A stretch of DNA of 64,000 nt from Oopsacas minuta (taxonomy: Eukaryota > Porifera > Hexactinellida > Lyssacinosida > Leucopsacidae): assembly GCA_024704765.1 (NCBI GenBank), contig JAKMXF010000155.1:518380-582379 (forward strand), in the 5' to 3' direction. Numbering within the stretch: the stretch's first letter is position 1; every line of letters begins with the position of its first letter. Under the pieces are notes generated by a model. That model was not told the DNA's origin and searched no databases. It saw nothing but the letters and a program-made list of their open reading frames with translations. Shown here in pieces: positions 36,309 through 48,746 of the stretch. A program made the position numbers and the translations under genes.

Positions 36309-37709
36309 CAGTGATTCTCAATGGGGTCCACTTGGCCCCCCTGGGAGGAATTTCAAGTCCATGAGAAGGATTTTGACCAGAGAGGATTATGTTTAAGGAT
36401 CATCCACCAGTCTAGTCATTGAATTTCTATTTGTCCGGGATCAGAACTTGGATAAATATTTATATTATGTTATATCTAACCATAGATTTTTGATTAAACA
36501 CAGCCAAACATAGAAATATTCATCGAATATATTAAGGCGATTAATATTTATATATAATAATACTTGTTCGGTAACATTCTTCACTGTTCAGCGAATAATT
36601 AAGTGTTGATGTCAACATCATTTGATATGTAATATTTGTATATATTTTGGATTGTTACACGTAATTCTATTCAAAATTCCAAAACGAAAATTTTCTGTGC
36701 AACTGACATCTGAAAATGCCAACAAGAAAAACGTCCCCAATAATCAACAGACTATTTGAATTTTGGTTTCATTTGTGATGTTACTGATGAAACCAAACCG
36801 TACAGCTTGTTGTGCTGCAATTACCTCAGTAATGATTCAATGAGGCCAACGAAACTGATTGAACACCTTCAAAATATTTTTGGTAAACTGAACGCTTTAA
36901 ATAATGAAATGCAGGGTGAACAAAAACTCCCATGGACTAAAACCAAAACCTGTTGTTGTATACGCAAACTGGACTTTTGAAAGGCCCCACATCTTGAAGA
37001 ATAATCTATTTCAATTCAAGAAGCTGATGAAATGTGAACCACGGATGATATTCTCCGAATCATCTCTGAACAACTTCCAACCTAAGTGCTGAGTTGAACG
37101 ACAAATTTACCGATCTTAAAGCATTGGTTTTCTTCTTGGATTACCCTGCCATTTCTTTTTAACAGCGAAAGCAATGAGTGTCCGGCTATTTGCTCTAACC
37201 AGATTGACAAGTTGATGGACTTACAAAACGATGACAGCGTGAAACATTCATGCCTCAAAATAACGACTGATGTAGCTAGATCCCTAAGTTAGTGCCAAGT
37301 ATCCCAAATTAGCTTTTGGGGTTCAGCAAGTACCTTTGTCTCCTTCGACCGCATATTTGATTGAATGCGTCTTCAGTGCAGTTACGGATATTTTGACGGA
37401 AAATGAGGCCGTATCAACTTTTGTGAGCGTGGCTATCTTCGAGCAAATTACTTTGTTTTGTTCCTCGATTTTCTCATTTAATTTCTGAGCAACAGGCCCA
37501 AGGCTTTCTTTGAAGTTGCATGATAAGAATCAAAAATTGATTCTAATCTTGCATATTGTTAAATAGTCCCTAAATCTTTTGGTTGGTAGACTAACTAAAT
37601 TTAATCATTACAAATATGAAGTCTTTATGATGATTCAAAGATAGAGAGGCTATGGAAGAACCTGAGGGTCGCTAAGGGAGGAATGCGATGTCAGACGTTG
37701 GAAACACTG
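36309..37709 (+). mobile_element. internally deleted hAT element (ZBED5-like)
   Basis: The ends are CAGTGATTCTCAATG on the left and, read inwards, CAGTGTTTCCAACG on the right, of the Charlie/hAT type. An 8-bp target duplication with one mismatch flanks the element (ccctagaa at 36301-36308, ccctagag at 37710-37717). The element is 1401 bases, too short for a full hAT transposase. Confidence 0.8.
36716..37430 (+). pseudogene. hAT transposase (ZBED5/FAM200-like), internally deleted and decayed
   Basis: The N-terminal part reads FGFICDVTDETKPYSLLCCN then LSNDSMRPTKLIEHLQ. This matches the BED zinc finger of ZBED5-like proteins (usual order C-x2-C ... L-S-N-D-S-x-K-P-S-K-L-x-x-H-L). It then jumps to a segment normally hundreds of residues later (IFGKLNALNNEMQGEQ, WKAPHLEE-like). 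Near 37320-37430 it ends with a degenerate dimerisation region (LSPSTAYLIECVFSAVTDIL, matching the usual C-E-x-x-F-S block). The middle of the catalytic domain is absent and stops are frequent, so it was probably already a non-autonomous deletion derivative. Confidence 0.65.
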
Positions 37710-37717
37710 CCCTAGAG

Positions 37718-39878
37718 GAATATAATTTGTTCTGTAAACATATATTTGTAGAGCTGTATTATTTGTAACAAAATTAGGAAACTTGTAACTATACCTATTA
37801 CGTCGTTTTTCCCTTGGGTTTAGTATTATCTTTCCCTCACTTTCAGAAACAAAACCATATAAGATAGAAATATTTGTGAAATCTATTCTTTTCTCTCCAT
37901 CAATTTACTATTTCGATATTGAAGTATTTCACACCTATGCCATTAAGACCCAGTACTTTCGATTCCTTATAAAGAGAAATATGTGCAATGAATACATTGG
38001 CATAAACTGAATGCACGGATAAAACTGATACCCTCTTTTCAACAACCTGCCTGTACTAAATATATATCCTATTAATCAACTTATAAATCTAAAGAATCAA
38101 ACCTTTCCTTAGAAATGTATAATATTTAGAATATAACCTTTCTGATCTATTAAATTGCAAATATAGGGAAATGATCTAAAATCTTATGTTTTGCATTTTT
38201 GGATATTGATAAAGTGGTTATGATAGTATAATTTGTGTAACATTGTCAACTCTACACAATCATATATTTTTTGGTATAGTAGAAGTTAATATACTCAAAA
38301 TATCATCCAAGGTTAATGCCTTATTGAATGACCCAGGTAGTAATTCAAATAGACCGTCGGTCTTTTGAATCTTTTTACAACAATTATAGATCCAAAAATA
38401 TGCAAGATGATCCCTTATATTTGTTAATCACAATATTCAATTTCTGCATATTATATCTAATCAATTACATGATCTGAGCAGAGATGTATTCTTATAATAT
38501 TTACTCTCCATTATTTGTTACATATTTCCCAAATTTTGCAGTTGTTTTATGTTGGAACAACATGTTCAATGCAACTTGTACTCAATGCAACCTCTACTGT
38601 GAATTATTGTTAGCTACAGTCCATTTGTCTTATGTATCTTTAAGCCTCTATTTACTAACTGACTTAATACTCAAACATTTGTATAAGAAGTGCTAGATCG
38701 CTGATGTATTATTGATCACTTCTATCATTTCTGCCACTGAGATTAGGCTTGTAGCGTACTCGGGGTGTTGTTTGGTGATTGCATAATAAAATATTTCTTT
38801 AAACAAAAAGATGGTTAATTTTTATGGATCCAGTTACATTCTGATCTATAACTACTATTTGATTCGCAAGAATTTTTGAGCTCTATTTGTTTGGCGGTAT
38901 ACAGATTTGTGATTATTTGATCTTTTACGAATTACTGAATATAATCCGTACTGGAGAATCTGGGTGCTGACAACTATAGTATTGTTTCAGTCCTGCTATA
39001 TCTTCTAAATAAGTATGAGAAACCTATTGTTAGATTTCATTTCAGATTTCACTTTCCTCAAACATACCTGAGATTTTGGATAAGATAAATTATCATAAGA
39101 AACCCTCCAATCTTCTCAGCATTGTTGAACTGTTTATTGTATACCTTACTAACAGAATTGTTGTTTGATGACTTCCAATTTTGTGCGTTCATTATACGAT
39201 AAATTACTACTGTGTATATCCACATCACTTTCATCCTGAGGAGAATTAGCACCCTTAGATGCAAACTTTACGCCAATGCTATTATCAACCATATTGATCT
39301 CATCTTCGATTCAAAACGTACATTATAGACATTCTCCAAACTTACGTATATCTCTAGCTCAGAAGAAGAACTTCTTACCTTCTGATTTTCTGTTAAAAAC
39401 CATCAGAGATTTGTCCAATACTATTCGAAGTAATTTTACGATTTTGATCAATATTCCAAATAGTTTCTCATTCGCCTAGTTCAAGATAAAACTCACCACA
39501 GCCAATAATCGAATAACTCAATTCTTTAACTTCAGACACTTCTGGAAATATTTCATCTTCAACTGCTTCAGTCATTTAGATATCAGGTATTTTGTTTGTA
39601 TAATATCTGTATGAACCTTTGCTACAGAATTTCATTGCTTGCTCAGAGCTCTTGAAATACATGCTCTATACACTCACTGCCATCTTTATTAACCTTGACA
39701 TAGTTGCTAACACAGGACCCAGGGGAAATAAGTCTCCCTAGAAACCTTTGACGGTGCCCGGAGATTTGCGATGACAACTTCCCCCATTCTTGATATTCAC
39801 TCTAATTGTAGTGAATATCAAGAATTGAGGGAAGTTATTATCAAAGATTTAGATTCAACATACTTGATTACTCCAATA
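37718..39878. other. WNK intron III, between transposons
   Basis: AT-rich, no gene recognised. It ends with the hairpin at 39777-39836 just before a mariner-like element. Confidence 0.5.
39777..39836. repeat. 60-base hairpin-forming inverted repeat
   Basis: The arm aacttcccccattcttgat continues to attcac and is mirrored after a loop of about ten bases by gtgaatatcaagaatt then gagggaagtt. The stem is about 25 bases with one or two mismatches. It lies 44 bases before the left end of a mariner-like element. Confidence 0.75.
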
Positions 39879-39880
39879 TA

Positions 39881-40958
39881 CAAGGGGTACTCAATAACCT
39901 TTGAGCCTAAATATCAAAAAGCATCAATCTATATAGATATTTTTACTATAATTTTTCGAAGTAGCATCCCTCTGCGCGAATACATTTGTTCATTCGTTTA
40001 CACCAAGCTTGAATGGCTTCTTTAAATTCATTTTCGTTGGTGTCTTCGATCACTTCTCTGAGCACCCCCTCAAGCTCAGAATTCGATGAAAATTTCTGCA
40101 TTTAAGGTATTATTTATTCTAGGAATGAGCCAGAAGTCGCAGGGTGCTAGATCTGGAGAATATGGGGTGTGTGGCAAAATATGTAGTCCTGATTCTTCAA
40201 TGAATTGCCTTCTCATTTTGATGTAGGAGAACTAGCTTATCGTAATGCAACAATGTTCCCCTTAATCTTGTACCAGGACGCTGTAAATTTATTGCTTTTA
40301 TGGCTAGAGGCAAACAATTCTCTGTAAACTAGGTTGAATTAATTGTCTTATCAGGTTCAAGAGGTACAATAGTTTACCACCGTTGTATGGAAAAAAATTG
40401 TATACATTTGTTTCTTGGTGTGCTGAGTTCTGAGAACATATTTGGGGGACCTTCTCAAATTTCACACCATTGACAGCTCTGCTGCTTTGTTTCTGGATCA
40501 TAGTGATAGACCATTTTCATCACCAGTTATTATCTTGGAAAGATCTCTACTGTTGCCATTGTTGTATTTGTAAGCATTTCCTTGCACCATTTGACTCGAT
40601 TCTGCTTCTGCTCAGGATGAAGCTGATATGGGATCCAGCTGGCACAAAGTTCACGTAGCTGAAAGGATTGGTGTAAAACGGTGTGCACTCCCCCGGATAA
40701 AATGTCAATTTTGTGCTGAATCCTCTTATTGTAACATTTGGGTGTGCTATCACAATTTCCTCAATTGATTCAACAAATCCCTCTGTAACAGCGTACGGTG
40801 GTGGTCCAGGAGGGGTTGGTATGCAAGATGAAGTTACAAGATTTTCAACGAAGTATATTTATCCCATGTTTATCCCATGTTTATTCGAAACAAGTAATGT
40901 TTTAATTCTATAAGACCTCGCAACATAGTCAGGCTCAAAACTTATTCAGTGCCTCTCA
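39881..40958 (-). mobile_element. mariner-like element, decayed
   Basis: The left end reads aggggtactcaataacctt then tgagcct. The right end read inwards reads gaggcactgaataagttt then tgagcct, about 20 of 25 positions matching. TA flanks at 39879-39880 and 40959-40960. The length of 1078 bases is on the short side for a mariner. Confidence 0.6.
39946..40850 (-). pseudogene. mariner transposase, heavily decayed
   Basis: On the minus strand the order is RELCASWIPYQLHPEQKQNR, VKWCKEMLTN, YHYDPETKQQSCQW (near the first catalytic Asp), then TPYSPDLAPCDFWLI (the third block, Asp retained), and finally a C-terminus ending in YFEKL and a stop at 39946. Several stops and frameshifts interrupt it, and the N-terminal helix-turn-helix domain is mostly missing. 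It is inactive. Confidence 0.65.
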
Positions 40959-40960
40959 TA

Positions 40961-43900
40961 CACGCTCAGATTTACTTGATATTCATTAATTAACAAGTGA
41001 ATTTAACTATGATTAACTCTAAGGTGTATTTGGCATATTCGATATGCTAGTCAAGTTTATTGAGTTATCTTTCTTTGTAAACACGAAAAAATATAGTTAT
41101 GCATGTCTCAGTACTGTGATATTCGAATTCAAATTAACATTCATTGAGTCCTTTCCTTACAACGAACACTCAGACAAAGAGATAGACTGGAATAATGATG
41201 AAAATATTGATTACTCAACTGATTTGAGAGCTACTAGAATGTGTCTTTCGTACCTCTGAAAAGTTTTGTATAGGCGAGTACAATACGTGCTTATATTTGG
41301 ACACCTATATTTGTTTCCTAAGTCTCCTTGGTGTAAGTTTCCTTTAGCAGCGAGGTGACTCATGGACCCCGGCCCCATATCTCTTTCACCACTAAGCGTA
41401 AGACTCTGCACCTTTAGCTAGCTGTAGGTATACTCCTTCCGATTAATATTTGGGAGTTAATGCGAACCGTTTGCCCTCCTTAAATTGGCAACTGGAGTTA
41501 CTGAAGCATCTCTTATCACCCAAGAAAATTAGCAATCTGATGATGATGCATTAAATGTAATAAGTTATCAATTATCAAGCAGCTTCACTGGCTCGCGGTA
41601 CGCTGCTTGCTAACACTCTATGTGCTTATGTGACTTTATATTTCTTAAGAACCTCAGCTATTATTTACACACAAGTTGGGACCAATTTTCGATTATTTCA
41701 CGATAGCAATTATTTAATTTATATTTATACTTTGTGTTCTTAAAAGCAACATTAAATTTGCGTATGATTTTTTCAAATGTATCAAAATTGGATTCAGCAT
41801 ATTCCATTAATTTTGTCATACTTTCTTGATAAACAAGATAATACATGGTTATGTGAAATCTCTGAATTGTTAAATTCGCATTTAATACAACATTTCAATA
41901 TAGTATTCAATAAATCATTTCCTTAACAACGAACAAACAGACAAACAGACAAAACAACAATTGAATACTACAGATAAATTTATGTATTTCTAATTCTTAA
42001 TTGTTTTCCTCATGATGAATATACCTAGACTGACAACAAAATACTAACCCGGAATAATGTGATCCTACTGAATTACCAATTACTGAAGATTATAGATAAA
42101 TCAACTTCAATAAAACGAGATTTGGATAGGATTTCAACTATTCACAGCATCATGCAAGAGCAAACCATTCAGCAGAAATTATTATGCGAAATGCAGACCT
42201 AGTATGAGTGTTTACGTAATTGCAAATACTTTCCTTACGTAACCTCTTTTATATGTCTTCATCAAGTTAGTCGAGCAATTGTCATTATATGGCAGCTTAT
42301 AATTTATTCAAACGATGCAGTTTGGGGCGACGCAAATTTTCTTTCTCCTCACTATCCTCAACGTGTATTTGATTCTTTTCGAAAGCTTACAAATGCAGGG
42401 TATTTTTAACCTTTTTGTTACCCCTGCTTGCTTTTATTCAGCCAACGGAATCCTAGTCATTGTGAGCTCAGATAATGGAAATATGACATACAACCGCATA
42501 TCCTCAATGGCGAAAAGGACATATGAATAATAGTCACTTATCTGAATGCAAATGTCTAAGACAAATTTCTGAGCGTGTTATCAATTACAACTCAAAAAAT
42601 GAGTTTAGAGTTAGTTAATAAACATAACTTTGATTAATTTAGGTCATATAAACGTTACGTTAAACGGTGTCTGTTGTCTGTCTTTCCAAGATCTTTTGAT
42701 ATACCCAGTATATTAGAACGGTTTTCCAGTTCATGAATATTATATCAGTGATATTCGTATCACGTAAATTAGACTGAGTATATGCCAAAGGTTTCCAGAT
42801 GATTTTTCTTATATCTGTGATATCTTATAAGTGATACGCAATGTACTTTAACGTGTCTTGTCTATGCCTAACATTCCATTAACTCTCTTTATTCCGTAAT
42901 AATGGGCCATCAAGAGCCATCAAACAGATATTTTTTCTGATTACCAATTTGCGAAGATTGATTCAACATATATAGTCAAATGATATTTTACTGAAATTCA
43001 ATAGAGTAAACCCTCGTTTACCAAAAATGATTGTGTGGTGAGGCTGCTATGAGTGGAAATGGAGGAGCCCAGCGCGGGATTCCTTTCTGTAACTTCTTTA
43101 TATTCTTGTAATTTTTTTCATTTTGTTTCATGAATGTACTAATTGAAACGAACTCCAAATTTTGGTACTGGTAATATGTTGAAATTGGAATGTAAACAGT
43201 GTGTGTCCAACAGTGCGTTAACCGCGTATTTTAGCTCACTTTTCCTACTATATAACGCGCTTAGAATATCTAGCTTCGTTAAAATGAGACTCTATTCCAT
43301 GGGCTTAATGTGTTGATATGCAATAAAGGTCTCACTCTTTTCAAAATTTGAGCTTTACCAAGATCCTGCCGGAAACACTGAATATATATTCCTAAATTTC
43401 TTAACTCCTCTGTGTAGTAATGAAATTTCAAAATATTCGCTTAAACTTGCACTGAATTTTCCATTTCGTATTTTGTACTAGCGCTCTTCGCTTGCTATGT
43501 CACAGCGCAACAGCTTTGTTCCACTAGTTAGATTACGTATTAAGCAGATAAATTATTTAGTGCTTTTGGTCGCTCCGCGGCGTGATAAACTGTGCACCTC
43601 GTGCTTCGTGTTTTTAATTGTGTGAAATTTTAAGGGTTTTTTATACATGGTCCATCCAATTTATATTCAATGGCCATCTGTGGTGACACTGGTGATGGTA
43701 TATCGCTTTTGGTTAGTAATCTCGGCACGTTAAGCATCAGGTATTGAGAAATTCTTAAATTTGTGATGTTGTTATACAGTCATGATGGCGTAATAATCCC
43801 ATGATTAGTTTGCCTTTGGTCAGAATCATGACGTCAGAACGTTTGGCATCTTGAGGGGTAGTTTTGTGCTTCAAATTTCCAATATCTATCATTTATATTC

Positions 43901-46325
43901 TGTGAGCATTGGTTAATTATGTAATTTTTGTTTTATCCAAAAGTGTCATAATTTCGTCTATGGTGTGAATTTTCTTCCAAGGCATGCATCCATACATACA
44001 ATTTAGATACTGTCGAAAACGTTATTGGTTCTAAACAGATCATAAATTTTAAGTTCTGCTAAAAGTCATATTTCATTGTTAGCAAAATCCGTCACTAATT
44101 CTAATAATTACCATTTTCCATGTCAAACATATCATTTAATGAAAATACGAGAATTGCCAATAACAGAATGTAAATTGCAATAATCTGTCTGAAAAGTCAT
44201 ATTTCTTTGTTTCCAAGAGTCCTTTGTAGTAGAAACACGTTGGTAAAGAGTATCTGTTGCTAGTAAGAATCCGTTAATAAACTGGACATCCCTATTACAA
44301 ACGGTGCTTAAGATCAACATCCTGCACCAGATACCAACTATTTCCATAGTAAGTCTCAGCCTTTGACACTAGAGGCTATTCAAGGATTTTCAAAGAATAG
44401 CATTCAAATTCTGGCGAAATATGCACAATGGGAAGATAGCGAAATAAATGCAGCCCTTATCTGTAAATTCGGTGAGTGTTTGCTAGTTTTTTATCATCAT
44501 AATTTTACAGATTTTGTCCACATTCGAACTTTGCCACGATTAATGCATGAAGAGACTTCATCTGCAAACAGAGCTCTACACTACAGTTAAAATTTGTTTT
44601 TCTGTCCCTATTAATTCCTGATGTGGATTATGGACAGGATTTCTAAGCATGTGGTGTTTGGTGGCGCAGAATTTGAGCACTTGGTGCGCTGGGGGGGGTC
44701 GAAGCTAAAACCATACCTTTGCTTTGAATTGTACTTAAGTGGTGTGGTTTTATGAAATTACTTTTATAAATGAATATATCTACTAAATAGGCACATATCA
44801 CTCAAAATAATTGCTTTTGTTGATATCGAATGCATTTCCAGTTTACGAAAACACTTTCCAAATTTGAGATTTCATTGATATTTTAAATACAATGGTCTAG
44901 AGATCCTGGGTTATCCTCAAATTATACACATACTAATTTAGGTATAATTATATTTAATATTTCCTGGGATATGACGATTTTGAAACGGTTCAAAAATGTC
45001 AATGAAATTAATGGGTAAAAATCTTCCTGATTGTTTGTCTTCAATTCCGCACCATGTGCGTGGTGCAGATGTCCTATCAGGTTATACAATTGCACCACCT
45101 GCCCCAAGCCTTACGCCGTCCCTGGTTCTGAGATGAAATTATATATTTAGGAATGGAAGTAGTTTTTCTATTATATTCCTTTTTCAAATCTCCTAGAGTC
45201 ATCGATGTTATTTGCTTAGGGTCTCCAGATTCCCTTCCAGCAACAAAACTATTTCCTTAAGGGTGTTCTCAAAATTCCATAGTTATGACATGCACAGGTG
45301 TAAATTCTTTACGAAAATTGAAAAAATTATTAACGCAAAAGAGCGTAAGAATTATGTAATACAATGTTTATTGACTAAGAAATTTCTATTTGCTGACCTC
45401 TTTGACATCTGGAAATTCAAATTTTCAATTTTGACCTATTTTATCCCAACTAATTTGACTACAAATCTCGAAAAGTTAATTAGGCTCAATATCTGGCTGA
45501 TGAATACATATATATTACCGCTTTTCTATATTTGTAACAATTTCTCAAAACATCACGAACATCTAGCAACCATTCCTGAGATATGTCACTTACATGTGAA
45601 TATCTTACGTTTGTTCAACATATCCCTCCCGATTTTCCATTTTTCATAGATGACCGAAACGGTTACTCTATATAATTTTCTCGGTATTATTCATGTGCAT
45701 TATTGTCGGAAAGTGTGCTATTTATGGTTATATTTGTACCCATTACCAACATTTGAAACAGGGCCGGATTAACCAAATACTGCCTAAGTGTGACGTTCAT
45801 AACTAAAAGGAACTCTAAAATTCCACTACTTCCTGTTATCCTATTCCAGAACCCAAATCAAGATATTAGCACCTTTTTGACTTCACAAAATAACACATTT
45901 CCCCTGCAGGATTCAGTAAAGGGAAGTGAGTGCCCTTAGCCCGGTATATTGATTAGCACCTATCACATTTGTATACAATGACATCATATCATGACAAATC
46001 CATAGTAACAATTGGTGGCTACTAATTTCTTATTTGAAACTGTATTTAGGTCCAACCATTATTAACAAGTTCACGTAGCCCAATAAGAGCTCCAGATGCA
46101 TAAGTCCCGAAACGGTTGTTATCCAAATGTTGAGAGCCAGTAGCTAAGCATAAATCTGTGAGTTTTTCCTGGTGATCAGCTTATCTAAATGGTTTAGAAG
46201 GTTCATCGTTATGAATCCAGTGTTTTCATTTATTTAGTTCAGCTAGAAACGGATATCTTTGCTTCTCAACAATCTATTGGGTTCAAGTATTTGCTATTTG
46301 AAGATTTTACCCCATTGTGCTTCAT
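40961..46325. other. WNK intron III, long unassigned stretch
   Basis: About 5.4 kb with no recognised gene. A hAT-like tip (cagggccggattaacc at 45763) has no visible partner. A pogo-like tip (gtaaaccctcgtttacc near 43010) also stands alone. The open frames at 44363-44590 and 45212-45649 show no known motif. Confidence 0.5.
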
Positions 46326-46327
46326 TA

Positions 46328-47657
46328 TCGGAGCGTTCAATTAGTCTTGCTGGTCATCTTATATCTCAAGAATTACTCAAATAATATGTCTAATTTTCAT
46401 ATATTATAAATCCATATAGTTTCAACTCCATATACTGAAAGTTTCAAGCTTACACAATACACACCATGATTTTTTTGAGATAATTAGGCGTATTTAATTC
46501 ATACCTATTGTCCAATTTATGGCTTCAAAGGATGATAATTTCAACCTCTAATGGCGAGCTTGCTAAGAGTTTCGCACAAACTTCAAGATCCAGCCCATAC
46601 AAATCTTCAGCGAGTTACAGGAGATATTGTGAGTGGATGGCCCCTTCAGATCTATTGTAGAGCGATGAGCTGCCCGTTTTAGATCTGGTGATGCTGATGT
46701 CGCAGATTTACCTCGATGTAGAAGGCCGGTATCCGCCACCACTTCAGAGAATATCGCACTCATTCAAAGTATGGTCATGGAAGACAAGTGCATTACTGTC
46801 AATCAGTTAGAACAAAGTATGGAGATTTCATCGGGAGCTATTCATACAATTCTAACGACTGAGCTTGGTTACCGATCGATTTGTGGGGAATGGGTCCCGA
46901 ATAAGCTCAGTGAGATCAAAGGTTTGCACAACTGAATATTGCCAAGAAACTCTTGGAAACTCATGAGAACTGCGATTCTAGACGCCTAACAGAGATTATT
47001 ACTGGTGACGAGACGTAGTGTACTATTCAACACCATATAGCAGGTATAAGAAGCGATTATGGGTGAGGGGCGACGGACAACCGGCGAAAATTCCTAGGCC
47101 CGACATCAGAAAACCTAAGATTATGTATACCATCTTCTTCAGTAGCCATGGAATTGTCTTGCAATTACCTTGTGAGAGTGGCAAGGCTGTAATTGCTGCT
47201 TTCTTTACCGAGCAAGTGCTTCCAAATTTGATAAAAGATATAGAAAAGTACCGCCCGAAAACCAGAACTAGAGAAATTAAGGTTTTAATTGATAACGTCA
47301 GTTCCCATACAACACAGCTAACTCAAAATTTCTTAGATGTAGAAGGGCCTGATTACTTCCCCATTCACCATACTCACTAGACCTAGCTCCTTGTGATTTT
47401 TGCTAATCCCCAAGCTAAAAATCTACCTTCAAGGCAACGATTTTAACACATTACAAGCACTCAGAACAGGCCCCTACCAGTACTTAAAATCCATCCCCGA
47501 GGAAGAGTACCGAAATGTGCTTTACAAGTGGGTGGAAAGGTTAAAACTTTGTTTATCTGTAGGTAGGGATTACTTTGAATAAATACTGTAGTGAATTAGT
47601 GTGTGTATTATTTGTACCCTGTTCTATGATATCACCTGCAAGACTTGAACGCCCTTT
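46328..47657 (+). mobile_element. mariner-family element, near full length
   Basis: The left end has gagcgttcaattagtcttgc and the right end read inwards has gggcgttcaagtcttgcagg. These are short inverted repeats allowing a small gap. TA flanks at 46326-46327 and 47658-47659. The length of 1330 bases is typical of mariner. Confidence 0.7.
46519..47582 (+). pseudogene. mariner transposase, few lesions in the second half
   Basis: The N-terminal half is decayed but readable (FRSGDADVADLPRCRRPVS, ITVNQLEQSMEISSGAIHTI). The catalytic half is well preserved: ITGDET with the first Asp just before 47018, then an open frame (47018-47380) from YSRYKKRLWVRGDGQPAKIP through IKVLIDNVSSHTTQLTQNF with the second Asp. 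After a stop the third block reads TLAPCDFWL-like with an internal stop, and a last open segment (47400-47582) ends RDYFE. The usual ENASAHTA-like and SPDLAPCDFWLF blocks identify the family. It is inactive through several nonsense and frameshift changes. Confidence 0.78.
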
Positions 47658-47659
47658 TA

Positions 47660-48509
47660 AGTACTCTATGTGTACTTAATGTCTCCTTCACTAAATGCTT
47701 TGAACACACATAAGCAGTCTAAAGATCATCAACATCTTCCCGGCGGAGAGCCCGAAGCAATGAGTCTCTGACGTCACTTGGTTCGTGTGCTATTGTAATA
47801 ACCGGAAATTCTTCATTATTCACATAAGTAGAGTCATCTATATTCCAGATAATTGAATCAAAATAGGAATGCTCATATAGTAATTTAGTAACTAGGTAAT
47901 ACTATACTATTGAAAAATGGATATTTGATTTCAGAATAACTAGACGTGCTAGAGAAATTCTGATTGCAGATTCGAGTTCAGCATTCAAAAGTATGCTAAG
48001 ATAAATGTATGTGATCTCTGATGAGAAATCTTGTTCAGTTGTGTTATAGTTCGAAAATGTAATTTATAATTATTTGATTGCATTCGTTTACTGGCTTTCA
48101 TAATTTGGCAATTTTCCAATTTACCAAGTTACATAATATATTGTGATGTGTAAATATTTGGACTTCAGGCTTGATGTACTGAATTTTCATGACCCTTCAA
48201 TTCAATTTTGTATATACACATCCTAAAAGTTGGACTAAATATTTTGATTTTCTTTTGTTCGCATATTCACTGTACTCTACTCTAATTCCTTCACATTTGG
48301 TAACAATCAGGGTACAGTCTTTGAAATGTACCCCAAATTATCCAGGAGCAAATCACTTTCTCTCCTATGTATGATGCACTCTATCTTCAAGATTAAATTC
48401 TTCCTAAATAATTCATTCTCAAAACCGTACCTGAGGGACAAATCATTTTGTATTCATCAAACTATTCCCTCACATTGATATTATTATATTTTCACATATT
48501 TCCCTTTAG
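47660..48509. other. WNK intron III, 3' end
   Basis: AT-rich intron leading to the acceptor at 48508-48509. No gene is seen. Confidence 0.55.
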
Positions 48510-48746
48510 GTGATAGCAGGCTTTGTAAAGCACAGTGAATATGCTATTTTTGTAAAATCACTCAAAAACCGTATTGATAAAGCAAAGCGAAGTAAATATC
48601 TACCACTCTCGCCAAATAAGCGTGAAGATAGTTCTGAATTGACAGATAATTCCATTCCAGTTGATATTTTGGGACCGATGAGCGGTTGCAGTGATACAAG
48701 AAATTACACACAACAAAATTATGAATTTTCCAGCCAGAATTTTCAG
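48510..48746 (+). CDS. Wnk: WNK kinase, internal exon (second part of PF2-like domain and linker)
   Basis: Seventy-nine codons lie between tccctttag|GTG and TTTCAG|gtaatt. The first 22 or so residues (VIAGFVKHSEYAIFVKSLKN) complete the PF2-like domain begun at 32151, corresponding to the M-V-x-x-G-(Y/F)-V segment of WNK proteins. The rest is hydrophilic and Ser/Asn/Asp-rich, as expected for the low-complexity region between PF2 and later WNK motifs. The preceding intron is 16,227 bases. I found no convincing further exon downstream, so the 3' end is probably outside the window. Confidence 0.8.

Noticed and set aside
43005-43130. pogo-like tip gtaaaccctcgtttacc, possibly paired with aacgagagtttactg near 61425
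   Set aside because: The two are 18 kb apart with many unrelated features between them and the matching is short. They are at most remnants of different copies.
45212-45649. 145-codon open frame as a gene
   Set aside because: No motif, composition like the surrounding intron, and no supporting splice or promoter pattern.
45763-45950. hAT-like tip cagggccggattaacc as a complete element
   Set aside because: I found no matching second end or 8-bp target duplication nearby, so no element can be delimited.
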